Below, in pieces: positions 26,696 to 34,032 of a DNA stretch of 64,000 nucleotides. The notes under the pieces are model-generated. The model worked only from the letters and a program-made list of their open reading frames with translations. It made no database searches and was not told the DNA's origin. The DNA is from Hyphomonas sediminis (lineage in GTDB: Bacteria > Pseudomonadota > Alphaproteobacteria > Caulobacterales > Hyphomonadaceae), in contig NZ_JAIEZP010000001.1 in NCBI RefSeq assembly GCF_019679475.1, positions 2,294,001 through 2,358,000 of the forward strand. Reading direction: 5' to 3'. Numbering within the stretch: the stretch's first letter is position 1; every line of letters starts with the position of its first letter. The position numbers and the translations under genes were made by a program.

Positions 26696-27613
26696 TCAGC
26701 GTCCCGGCGGATTGACCCGTTCGCGCATCAGCTGCGCCATCCAATCGGCAAACACCTGCAGCCGGTGGGAAAGGTGGCGCCGGTGCGGATAGACCAGCGC
26801 CATCGGCAGGGCTTCGGCCCGGTAAGCGGGTAACACCTCCACCAGCTCTCCGGACGCCAGCTGCGCCTGCACATCATAAGCAGGTATCTGGATCACCCCC
26901 AGTCCGGCGAGGCAGCACGCGATATAGGCCTCCGCGCTGTTGACCGTTACGCGACCCGGCAGCGCCAGCGTGTGTTCGGTGCCATCTTCAGTCCACTCCC
27001 AATCCTCCACGCGGCCCGTGGTGGGCGAGGCGTAGCGCACGGCATAGTGCCCGCTTTGAAGGTCGCGCGGCGTTTCGGGCGTGCCATGCCGGGCGAGATA
27101 GTCCGGGCTCGCCACATTGATGAGTTCCAGCAGGCCAAGATTGCGCGCGATCAGCCCGGAGTCCGGCAGCGCGCCAACCCGCAGCGCGCAGTCCACATTC
27201 TCCCCGATCAGGTCTACCGCCCGGTCCGTTGTCCCGATCTGCAGCTCGATGCCGGGATACCGCTCCAGGAAGCCGGGCAGGGCGGGCGCCACGATCAGCC
27301 GCCCGATCCGCCCGGGCATGTCCACGGTCAGCTTGCCCGCCGGCGCGCCCGCCCCGTCATGCCGGAACAGGCCCTCCAGCTCTTCGTTGTCCTCGATCAG
27401 GCGCAGGCAGCGCTCATAGAAGGAGATCCCGTCCTGCGTCGCCGAAACCGCCCGTGTCGTCCGGCTCAGCAGGCGCGTGCCCAGCCGGCCTTCCAGCGTG
27501 GCCACAGCGGTCGATACCGTCGAGCGGGGCAGGTTCAGCGTCGCGGCTGCCTTGGTGAAGCTGCCGGTTTCCACGACGCGCACAAACACGCGGTAAAGCT
27601 CGATCCGGTCCAA
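26696..27613 (-). CDS. LysR-family transcriptional regulator
   Basis: This LysR regulator has the N-terminal winged helix (ETGSFTKAAATLNLPRSTVSTAVATLE) and a C-terminal periplasmic-binding-like effector domain. The frame is open to 27727, which would overlap the ribosome site of the divergent SDR gene. A TTG start at 27613, giving LDRIELYRVFVRVVETGSF and 305 residues, matches the normal LysR length. Divergent orientation with the SDR gene and a palindrome in the gap suggest that it controls that gene. Confidence 0.88.
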   Translation of the reverse strand: MDRIELYRVFVRVVETGSFTKAAATLNLPRSTVSTAVATLEGRLGTRLLSRTTRAVSATQDGISFYERCLRLIEDNEELEGLFRHDGAGAPAGKLTVDMPGRIGRLIVAPALPGFLERYPGIELQIGTTDRAVDLIGENVDCALRVGALPDSGLIARNLGLLELINVASPDYLARHGTPETPRDLQSGHYAVRYASPTTGRVEDWEWTEDGTEHTLALPGRVTVNSAEAYIACCLAGLGVIQIPAYDVQAQLASGELVEVLPAYRAEALPMALVYPHRRHLSHRLQVFADWMAQLMRERVNPPGR

Positions 27614-27643
27614 AGGGGCGCCGCCTGATGATTGTTCGAATAT

Positions 27644-27662
27644 TTCGACAATAGTGGTCGAA
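27644..27662. promoter_or_regulatory. LysR-type operator candidate between lysR and SDR genes
   Basis: TTCGA (27644-27648) and TCGAA (27658-27662) form an inverted repeat with a 9-base spacer, and the site contains the T-N11-A arrangement of LysR boxes. It lies in the 117-bp gap between the divergent genes. Confidence 0.5.
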
Positions 27663-27730
27663 ATCAGGCCATTTATACCAAAAAATCCAGCGAATAAATC
27701 CTCCCTTACATGAGCCAAGGGAGACAAGCC

Positions 27731-28507
27731 ATGACATCACCCCTCGTCCTGAAGGGTAAAACCGTCCTCATCGCAGGCGGCGCGAAGAATCTCGGCGGCC
27801 TGATCGCGAAAGACTTCGCCCAGCGCGGCGCCAAGGCCGTCGCCATTCACTACAACAGCCCCTCGGCCGCTGCCGAAGCCGAAAATACGCTTGAGGAAAT
27901 CCGCTTCCAGGGTGCCCAGGCCTTTTCCTTCCGCGCTGACCTGACGACCGCTGGCGCCACCGAGAAACTCTTTGCAGACGCCAAGGCCGCCATGGGCCGC
28001 ATCGACATTGCAGTGAACACGGTCGGCAAGGTGCTGAAAAAGCCGATGATCGACATCAGCGAAGCCGAGTTCGACGAGATGGACGCGGTCAACAACAAAT
28101 GCGCCTTCTTCTTCCTGAAAGAGGCCGGCAAGCATCTGGAAGACAATGGCCGCGTCTGCACGCTGGTCACCTCGCTGCTCGGCGCCTTCACACCGTTCTA
28201 TTCCAGCTATGCCGGCACCAAGGCCCCGGTGGAGCATTATACCCGCGCCGCCGCCAAGGAGTTTGGCGACCGGGGCATCTCGGTCACCGCCGTCGGCCCC
28301 GGCCCGATGGATACCCCCTTCTTCTATGGCCAGGAATCCGCGGACGCCCAAGCCTACCACAAATCGGCCGCCGCCCTGTCCGGCTTCTCGAAAACCGGCC
28401 TCACCGACATTGAAGACATCGTCCCCTATATCCGCTTCCTCGTCACCGAAGGCTGGTGGATGACCGGCCAGACGATCCTCGTGAATGGCGGCTACACGAC
28501 GAAATAG
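27731..28507 (+). CDS. Short-chain dehydrogenase/reductase
   Basis: This 258-residue SDR enzyme has a Rossmann loop LIAGGAKNLGG near residue 15 (a variant of TGxxxGxG), the NTVG motif in the usual NNAG place (IDIAVNTVGK), a catalytic Ser in VTSLLGAF, and Tyr/Lys in SSYAGTKAPVEHY. The ATG at 27731 follows AAGGGAGA; an upstream in-frame ATG at 27710 precedes that ribosome site and is not used here. The gene is divergent from lysR and ends in a terminator. The substrate is unknown. Confidence 0.9.
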   Translation: MTSPLVLKGKTVLIAGGAKNLGGLIAKDFAQRGAKAVAIHYNSPSAAAEAENTLEEIRFQGAQAFSFRADLTTAGATEKLFADAKAAMGRIDIAVNTVGKVLKKPMIDISEAEFDEMDAVNNKCAFFFLKEAGKHLEDNGRVCTLVTSLLGAFTPFYSSYAGTKAPVEHYTRAAAKEFGDRGISVTAVGPGPMDTPFFYGQESADAQAYHKSAAALSGFSKTGLTDIEDIVPYIRFLVTEGWWMTGQTILVNGGYTTK

Positions 28508-28531
28508 TCCGTAGGCATATTTTCAGAATAG

Positions 28532-28560
28532 AAAAAGGCGGCTTCCGGGCCGCCTTTTTT
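28532..28560 (+). terminator. Rho-independent terminator after the SDR gene
   Basis: Stem AAAAAGGCGGC/GCCGCCTTTTT with a short loop, ending in six Ts, 24 bases after the SDR stop codon. Confidence 0.88.
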
Positions 28561-28641
28561 GTTGCCGCCGGGGCATCGTTGACAGGTTTCCGGCCCGGCG
28601 CTCACTCTTCCCCAAAATATTGAGGGAGAGAGGTGTCAATC

Positions 28642-29694
28642 ATGCCGGGCAGGATCAATCCGCATTGGGTTCTCGCGCGCACGCCGCCGGAGGGCTGGCC
28701 GAGTGACGCCGATTTTGCCTGGCGCGAGGCGCCCGCGCCGTCGCCCCAGCCGGGCCAGATGCTCACCCGCACGGTCTATCTCTCGCTCGATCCCTATCAA
28801 TGGGGCCGCCGCCGCCGGGGCGTGGAACAGCCCGGCGAAGTCTGCCACGGGCGCGCGGTGTCCCAAGTCGTCGAAAGCCGGCTGGAAGGCTTCGCGGAGG
28901 GCGATTTCGTCTTCAACACAAATGGCTGGCAAACTTATGGGCTCACGGGCGAGGGCATCTCCGCTTTCGGCTATATGTTCCCGCGCAAGCTCGATCCGGC
29001 GCTTGCGCCGATTTCCTCCGCTGTCGGTGTAATGGGTATGCTCGGGCTCACGGCCTATTCCGGGCTCTATGTGCAATGCGCTCCGCGCGCGGGCGAAACA
29101 GTCGTCATTTCTGCGGCGTCAGGCGGCGTGGGGCAGGTGGCCGGCCAGCTTGCCCGCCTGCGCGGCTGCCGCGTCGTCGGCATCGCGGGCCGCGAGGAAA
29201 AATGCGCCTATGTGCGTGATGAGTTGGGCTTTGACGAATGCGTCTCCCATCTCGCGCCCGATTTTCAGGAACGTCTGTATGCGGCGTGTCCGGATGGCAT
29301 CGATGTCTATTTTGAAAATGTCGGCGGCGCTGTGTTCGAGGCAGTCCTTGGGCGCCTCACCCCGAATGCCCGCATCACGCTATGCGGCCTTGCTTCCCAA
29401 TACGGCGCGATGGGGGAAGACATCATGCAGACCTGGCGCGAAACCGGCGCCCCGGTGTTCCGCCGTCAGAACGTTCAGGTCCACCCGCTATTCGTGGGCG
29501 ACTATGTTGCCAGCCATCAGGATCAGTTCCTCAGCCAAATGTCCGGCTGGCTGAAAGCCGGCCAGATCCGCTACCGGGAAGACATCCACAAAGGCCTCGA
29601 AACCGCCCCCCGCGCTTTCCAGTCCATGCTCTCCGGCGGCACCTTCGGAAAAACGCTGGTGCAGGTGTCGGAGGATGCATCAGCAAGCCGGTAA
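28642..29694 (+). CDS. NADP-dependent medium-chain oxidoreductase (prostaglandin reductase/CurA type)
   Basis: This 350-residue MDR-family enzyme belongs to the zinc-free alkenal/prostaglandin reductase group that reduces activated double bonds. It has an N-terminal GroES-like domain with YLSLDPYQWGR, MGMLGLTAYSGLY before the cofactor domain, VVISAASGGVGQVAGQLA as the nucleotide loop, and DVYFENVGG as in the family. The ATG at 28642 with GAGAGG 8 bases upstream is favoured over the GTG at 28633. It stands alone between a terminator and the tRNA-Phe element. Confidence 0.9.
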   Translation: MPGRINPHWVLARTPPEGWPSDADFAWREAPAPSPQPGQMLTRTVYLSLDPYQWGRRRRGVEQPGEVCHGRAVSQVVESRLEGFAEGDFVFNTNGWQTYGLTGEGISAFGYMFPRKLDPALAPISSAVGVMGMLGLTAYSGLYVQCAPRAGETVVISAASGGVGQVAGQLARLRGCRVVGIAGREEKCAYVRDELGFDECVSHLAPDFQERLYAACPDGIDVYFENVGGAVFEAVLGRLTPNARITLCGLASQYGAMGEDIMQTWRETGAPVFRRQNVQVHPLFVGDYVASHQDQFLSQMSGWLKAGQIRYREDIHKGLETAPRAFQSMLSGGTFGKTLVQVSEDASASR

Positions 29695-29754
29695 AGCGCC
29701 TGAGTACAGGATACGCGACGCCAAAGCGCGCGGCCTGAAGTCTGGCAATCTCTT

Positions 29755-29780
29755 GAAAATGGTGCCCGGCGGCTGAATCG
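29755..29780. repeat. Distal attachment site: copy of the tRNA-Phe 3' end
   Basis: GAAAATGGTGCCCGG at 29755-29769 is identical to 33674-33688, and the match continues through GGC and GAATCG, giving 24 of 26 identical bases in the same orientation. The second copy covers the 3' end of tRNA-Phe and the four bases beyond it. This is the expected footprint of integration into the tRNA gene. Confidence 0.78.
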
Positions 29781-29820
29781 CGAACATGACTAATAGTTTG
29801 TAGTTAAAGAAAAATACCGC

Positions 29821-29858
29821 ATGTTGGCATCAGGAGATGCCAACACCTCTGCCAACAT
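29821..29858. repeat. TGCCAAC repeat cluster, probable integrase arm sites (left end)
   Basis: ATGTTGGCATC (29821-29831) is inverted relative to GATGCCAAC (29836-29844) and TGCCAACAT (29850-29858). The same ATGCCAAC motif occurs twice near the other end of the element (33589-33608), as expected for arm-type binding sites of a tyrosine recombinase. The inverted copies could also form alternative hairpins. Confidence 0.5.
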
Positions 29859-30078
29859 GTTCAATTTGGTAGTTGGTTCGATGCCGTTTTCCACGGAAAA
29901 CTGCGGCGCTTAGTTCCTCGTGCTCAAAAAATAGAGGCAGCTTTGTATGGCTACAGACAGGATAGGGCACTCATGAGCCGCAATTTTTATCCATGACACA
30001 GCCCTTTTTTTCGAGCGTGAACATGCGGGTGTCTCATCGAAGACCGCCAGGAAGTGCTGTCTCACATTCGGCGCCGGC

Positions 30079-32520
30079 TCATTGGGTGGCGAGGATGAAG
30101 ATACGGTTCGTGCCGAGAATATAAGCCTCAGTCGTTCCGATAAGGCGAGAGCCGTTGCCGGAGATCACCATTTGCCCAGGAAAGATAGTTTCAGAGCCAT
30201 CACCCGATGAGCCATATGTGCCCCTAAGATTACCCAGGGAATCGTAAGCCCAGATGTCGTCCACACCACTGCCCATGATCCCGCCATAAAAGACATCATT
30301 CAGATCAACTTCTGCGTTGTTCGGATACGCTCCGGCTGGCAGTCGCTGCACCTGCTGAAGCGTTTTTGAGTCGAAGACCAGGAATTCGTAGGGTGCACCG
30401 GAAGCAGCGAAGACACGGCTGCCATCGTTGGACAGAGCGACATCCGCGCCATTGGAACCGGTGCCATGCGCGACATTGCCATTCATCTCCACAATCAGTC
30501 GGCCTCCTTCAAGGTGGCTGTAGGACGTATCGAAGCAGTAGAGTGAATAAGGGCTGACGTACCTGTTGATTTGGCACACCCGTTCGCCGTTCCTGCTGAC
30601 GGCAACAGAATTGACACCCTGGATGAACTTCTGGCTGTCAGGGTTCACAAAGCGTGTGCCGGTATCGAGATCATAGGTGTGTCCGCTTCCGGTAAAGAGT
30701 ATGGTCTTGCCATCCACCCGGCCGATGGCCATCGAAGCATAGCCCCCGGCTGGCCAGGCAGGCAGCACGGTGCGGCTCGCCAGATCGACTGGCACCAGGA
30801 CCGAGTTATTAGCATCGACAACGAAGAGCCGCCTGCCATCGGGTGTAATGGCCATCGTGTAGCTATTGGCCGCCACATCCTCAATGACGCCGGCGACCTC
30901 ACCTGTGTAGATGTTGATGATGTCGACATCGCCCGACGAACCCTTGCTGACATAAACGTAGGGCCTTACCGGGTCGGCAATGATGTGCCGGTGCAGAAGG
31001 TCGATATCAACGAGCGGCTCGGGATCGGTTGTGCCAACCCAGAGGCCAACCTCAATGGTTTCTGTGTTGGCCACTGCCGGATCAGTGGCCCGGACCTCGA
31101 CCCGTGCAGTGTGAACCGTATCGCTTGCGAGCCCGGAGGGATCGGCGCGCAGGGTCAGGACCCAGCCGGTTTCTCCTGACGGCGTGACACTCAGCCAGGA
31201 AGCTGAGCTCTGGGCGGTCCAGCCGAGCGGTTCCCCGGAGTTTTCGGAGACCATGATATCCCGCTCCAGGATCGAGCTACCGGGAAACCGGGAAAAGCTC
31301 ACACCTGTTTCGGCGACAATGATGCGTCGCGGTTCAAGGGTGAGCTCGACGGGAATCCGTACCTGTTGATTGTAGACGGTGTCGGACACAGTAATTTCGG
31401 CTGTATGTACGCCTTCAGGCAGACCTGTCGGGTCGACCTCTACCGTGATCTCCGAAGGAGAGGTGCCGCCTGCTGGTACGGCGCGGGCCCAGCTCTGGTC
31501 AGAGGCGGCCTGCCAGGTAACATTCTGCCCGGTCAGCCGGACCTGCGTTGTTATAGGCGTTGTGGCGCCCACGCCTGCGATCAGGCGAATTGCACGGGGG
31601 GGCGCCGCGCGCAACGCGTCTTGCAGAAAGTATGTGACATCTACCCTTATTTGCCGAGGTGACTGGCTGTCGGAAATCACGAATGATCCCTCATTCGCCC
31701 CGAGGTTCGCGAAACCAGGGCTGGGTGCGACCCTTATGGTTGCATTGCCCGTGCCGCTGTCCTGGTTAAATACCAGCCAGGGTACATCGGAAGAGATTGT
31801 CCAGGGTACGCCGTCTCCACTGATTGTGATTGGTAGAGATGGAACGCCCCGAAAGGCCACTCCCTCGAATGACAGGGCCGTTGTTGACGCGGTAAGAAGG
31901 GGCCGTACCGGTAGATCTGCAGTGAACTGCCCGGGAAGCGCCGCGGCGGCGGCGAGATAGTCCTGCTCCAGCTTACCTGCGACCGTATCCTTTGCCGGGC
32001 TGGTAACCGGACTGGCGGCGGTTGCCTGAAAGGCGCCGAGGAACACTGCCTCCAGGCCAAATGTCTGGCCCGGCGCCGTCCCGCTTCGCGCGCGAAGCTG
32101 GCCGCCGTTTTCTGAAAAGTCGCCAAGTATGGCTGAGAGGCGTTCTTCCGGCGATCCTGCTTCGCGGAGCATTGCTGCTAGAATGCCGGCATTGATCATC
32201 GCGACACGCAGAGCCTGTTCCGATGCCCCTCCGCCGTCCGGCCTTGTGATATCCAGGTTTTCGATCGATGACAGCCGGACTTGCGGCAGCCCGAACAGGG
32301 TCGCCGCGCGGCTGTCCCCGGCGGCGACATCGGTCGCGTTGATGGCGCGCCCCTCGGCGGCGTCTTCGGTGTAGCGGGCTGCAAACGTCGTGAGAGCATT
32401 GACGTTGACCGTCAGGGTGCTGTTGTTTTCCGGGGACGGGACAAGGGCCGAGAGCTGGAAGTCCTCACCGATCTGCACCGTTGAGCCAAATGGGGGCGCC
32501 ATTACAGCCGGGCTGGGCAT
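30079..32520 (-). CDS. BACON-like / beta-propeller surface lipoprotein, C-terminal part (frameshifted)
   Basis: This 813-codon frame is the main body of a large exported protein. About residues 210-500 hold three Ig-like BACON-type repeats, each with a conserved tryptophan core (WTISSDVPWLVF, WQAASDQSWARA, GWTAQSSASWLSV) and a terminal HTAxITV-like strand. The rest is a YVTN-type beta-propeller (YVYVSKGSSGDVDIINIYTG, MAITPDGRRLFVVD, VALSNDGSRVFAASG). The frame begins without signal peptide because it is the continuation, in another frame, of the lipoprotein start at 32905. A run of five Gs at 32492-32496 (Cs in the coding strand) carries the apparent extra base. It lies inside the decayed tRNA-Phe element. 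Binding of carbohydrate or surface polymers is a family-based guess. Confidence 0.72.
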   Translation of the reverse strand: MPSPAVMAPPFGSTVQIGEDFQLSALVPSPENNSTLTVNVNALTTFAARYTEDAAEGRAINATDVAAGDSRAATLFGLPQVRLSSIENLDITRPDGGGASEQALRVAMINAGILAAMLREAGSPEERLSAILGDFSENGGQLRARSGTAPGQTFGLEAVFLGAFQATAASPVTSPAKDTVAGKLEQDYLAAAAALPGQFTADLPVRPLLTASTTALSFEGVAFRGVPSLPITISGDGVPWTISSDVPWLVFNQDSGTGNATIRVAPSPGFANLGANEGSFVISDSQSPRQIRVDVTYFLQDALRAAPPRAIRLIAGVGATTPITTQVRLTGQNVTWQAASDQSWARAVPAGGTSPSEITVEVDPTGLPEGVHTAEITVSDTVYNQQVRIPVELTLEPRRIIVAETGVSFSRFPGSSILERDIMVSENSGEPLGWTAQSSASWLSVTPSGETGWVLTLRADPSGLASDTVHTARVEVRATDPAVANTETIEVGLWVGTTDPEPLVDIDLLHRHIIADPVRPYVYVSKGSSGDVDIINIYTGEVAGVIEDVAANSYTMAITPDGRRLFVVDANNSVLVPVDLASRTVLPAWPAGGYASMAIGRVDGKTILFTGSGHTYDLDTGTRFVNPDSQKFIQGVNSVAVSRNGERVCQINRYVSPYSLYCFDTSYSHLEGGRLIVEMNGNVAHGTGSNGADVALSNDGSRVFAASGAPYEFLVFDSKTLQQVQRLPAGAYPNNAEVDLNDVFYGGIMGSGVDDIWAYDSLGNLRGTYGSSGDGSETIFPGQMVISGNGSRLIGTTEAYILGTNRIFILATQ

Positions 32521-32905
32521 CGCAGACCATTGTTGCTGTCGGATTACCCGTGACGGTGATCTTCAGGATGCCACCGCCAAAATTCAGGCTGGGACTGACT
32601 GACAGGTCAAAGCTTCCGTCTGCGCCATCGGTGGTAACAGTGGCCAGCACCTCGTCAGGATCGTTCGCATCGGACACTTTGACCGTTCCGCCGAAGATCA
32701 TGCCCTTACTCGCGCTGCCATCGAGCTCGAAGCCTATGCCTGTTGGGGGCGGTGGCGGTGGCGGAGATGGGGGTGTGCCTGCAGACGGAGGCGGGGCCGA
32801 GGTTCCTGAAGAGCCACCGCCACCGCAGGCGGCCAGCGTTCCGGCCAAAAGCGTTGCGAGCAGGACAGCCTTAAGGCGGCCCGCGCCAGATCTGGAATAT
32901 GTCAC
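32465..32905 (-). CDS. Lipoprotein N-terminal part of the frameshifted BACON-like protein
   Basis: The GTG at 32905 starts a 146-residue frame with a lipoprotein signal: LLATLLAGTLAAC with lipobox LAAC at Cys27, followed by a glycine-rich and polyproline linker and a short beta-rich domain (GGILKITVTGNPTATMVCD). At CNGA it enters a run of five Cs and then terminates 10 codons later. Removing one C joins CNGAP directly to FGSTVQIGEDFQL in the large frame, giving a continuous protein of about 941 residues. It is therefore best seen as the first exon-like half of a broken, or sequencing-error-split, gene and not an independent protein. Confidence 0.68.
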   Translation of the reverse strand: MTYSRSGAGRLKAVLLATLLAGTLAACGGGGSSGTSAPPPSAGTPPSPPPPPPPTGIGFELDGSASKGMIFGGTVKVSDANDPDEVLATVTTDGADGSFDLSVSPSLNFGGGILKITVTGNPTATMVCDAQPGCNGAPIWLNGADR

Positions 32906-33460
32906 GACAGAGACCCTTTACCCCTGAAACCTTCAACATCAGCATCTTCAAACAAACGGTACCGTCAGCCAGTTTGAAACAGGCTTCTGAAAGGTCCCAG
33001 CAGAAAAAGACTGCTGATGCATTTGCGGGATGTCAACCTATGGTGGCGATTTTAACCATAGAAATAGTTCAAACTTACACAGTGCTTCGGCGGCTCCTTG
33101 CTGCACTTCCTCCCTTAGTGTTTTCAATCTCGGGCGCGCGGCGTCTGAACACGCGGACGCAGGCGGTCTAAGGTTGCCAGATGCTCCACGAGCGCGGCAC
33201 CGCTGACTGTGCCCTGGTCTGTCCGTCCCTGGCTGGCGATGCCCGGTCGGGCGGCGAGCATCCGATGATGCCGCGCCTTGCGCTGTATGAACTGTACAAC
33301 GCTTCGGGAGTGAATTTTTAAGCGCCTTCAGCATCGGATGGTTCAAGTTCTGTAAACGGACGTTTTGAACTGTATCAGGCGGGAATCGAGAAGCGTCGGG
33401 AGTCCGGAGGAAATTGTTGGCGAGCCCACCGATGCAAAGAACGGATGAAGTGCTCTTTAG
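32906..33460. other. Degenerate interior of the tRNA-Phe element
   Basis: No supported gene was found in this 555-bp stretch between the lipoprotein start and the integrase fragment. Several short open frames exist on the minus strand but none resembles a family. It probably holds eroded remains of the integrase body. Confidence 0.4.
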
Positions 33461-33607
33461 TCCGACTGGCATGCCGTCAAAGCGGCAAGTCATTTTCCAG
33501 AGCTTTGACCCGCGGGGAGTTGCCTCAAGATAAAGGCCGCCTCCGTCGCTGTAACACCTTTGGCGACTGTCGGGTTCCCGACCGTTTCGATGCCAACAAA
33601 ATGCCAA
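33461..33607 (-). pseudogene. P4-type tyrosine integrase remnant (N-terminal domain)
   Basis: On the minus strand, codons 33553-33461 read YSDGGGLYLEATPRGSKLW and then KMTCRFDGMPVG. This closely follows the arm-binding N-terminal domain (DUF4102) of P4-like integrases, whose consensus runs SDGGGLYLxVxPSGxKxWxxRYRFxGK. Downstream the frame loses similarity at once and no catalytic R-H-R-Y domain is visible, so the gene is broken. It starts about 70 bases from the 3' end of tRNA-Phe and reads away from it, the usual place for such an integrase. Confidence 0.68.
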
Positions 33608-33608
33608 C
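33589..33608. repeat. ATGCCAAC direct repeats, probable integrase arm sites (right end)
   Basis: GATGCCAAC (33589-33597) and ATGCCAAC (33601-33608) stand between the tRNA-Phe attachment site and the integrase remnant. They match the motif cluster at 29821-29858. Confidence 0.5.
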
Positions 33609-33673
33609 AGAAGAAATTTCTTCCAACGAAATTTAATGGACGCTGGCGGACGCGCATGGGCGTCTGTGTATAG

Positions 33674-33699
33674 GAAAATGGTGCCCGGGGGCGGAATCG
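33674..33699. repeat. Proximal attachment site within tRNA-Phe 3' end
   Basis: This 26-bp segment covers the acceptor and T-arm end of tRNA-Phe plus flanking GAAAA. It matches 29755-29780 at 24 of 26 positions in direct orientation and marks the tRNA-side boundary of the element. Confidence 0.78.
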
Positions 33700-33753
33700 A
33701 ACCACCGACACGCGGATTTTCAATCCGCTGCTCTACCCCTGAGCTACCCGGGC
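33679..33753 (-). tRNA. tRNA-Phe (GAA)
   Basis: The 75-nt minus-strand cloverleaf has acceptor strands GCCCGGG and CCCGGGC, D arm TAGCTCAGGGGTAGAGC, a GAA anticodon in ATTGAAAAT, T arm GGTTCGATTCC and an encoded CCA. Its 3' end is the apparent integration target. Confidence 0.97.
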
Positions 33754-33810
33754 GGGCCGAACGGGGAAGCGGCTACTTAACGAAGGCCGATGGCCTTGTC
33801 TACGCACAAA

Positions 33811-34032
33811 TCAGTGGGATTCTGTATCATCTTCAGCTGACCGCCCGCCGGAGGTGTCTTCGGCGTCCTCTGCCGGGCGTCCGGCGATGACATAGCTGCC
33901 GTTCAGCCACTGGCCGAGGTCAGCGTCCGCGCAGCGTTTGGTGCAGAAGGGGCGGTATTCGGCGGCAACCGTCTGCTTGCGGCAACGCGCACACAGCGGC
34001 TTTTTCTGTTCGGGGGTAGCGAGCTTGCTCAT
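33811..34032 (-). CDS. yacG: DNA gyrase inhibitor YacG
   Basis: YacG is a small zinc protein that binds GyrB and inhibits gyrase. This 73-residue protein has the zinc site CARC near residue 14 and FCTKRC near 29 (C-x2-C, 15 residues, C-x3-C), then DLGQWLNGSYVIAG, which matches the family's DLGxWxxExYxIP segment. Its start overlaps the RNase E/G-like gene by 4 bases, so it is the last protein gene of the pgi operon. tRNA-Phe follows on the same strand. Confidence 0.9.
   Translation of the reverse strand: MSKLATPEQKKPLCARCRKQTVAAEYRPFCTKRCADADLGQWLNGSYVIAGRPAEDAEDTSGGRSAEDDTESH

Larger units (their letters stand above)
29695..30078. other. Non-coding left end of the tRNA-Phe element
   Basis: The 384-bp stretch after the oxidoreductase contains no convincing gene. 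It holds the attachment-site repeat (29755-29780) and a cluster of TGCCAAC repeats (29821-29858). The rest, 29859-30078, is AT-richer than the flanking genes by eye and has no recognised element. Confidence 0.5.

Noticed and set aside
33038-33460. Downstream part of the integrase frame as a real C-terminal protein
   Set aside because: After the arm-binding motif the frame loses all resemblance to integrases and has shadow-like composition, so only the N-terminal remnant is called.
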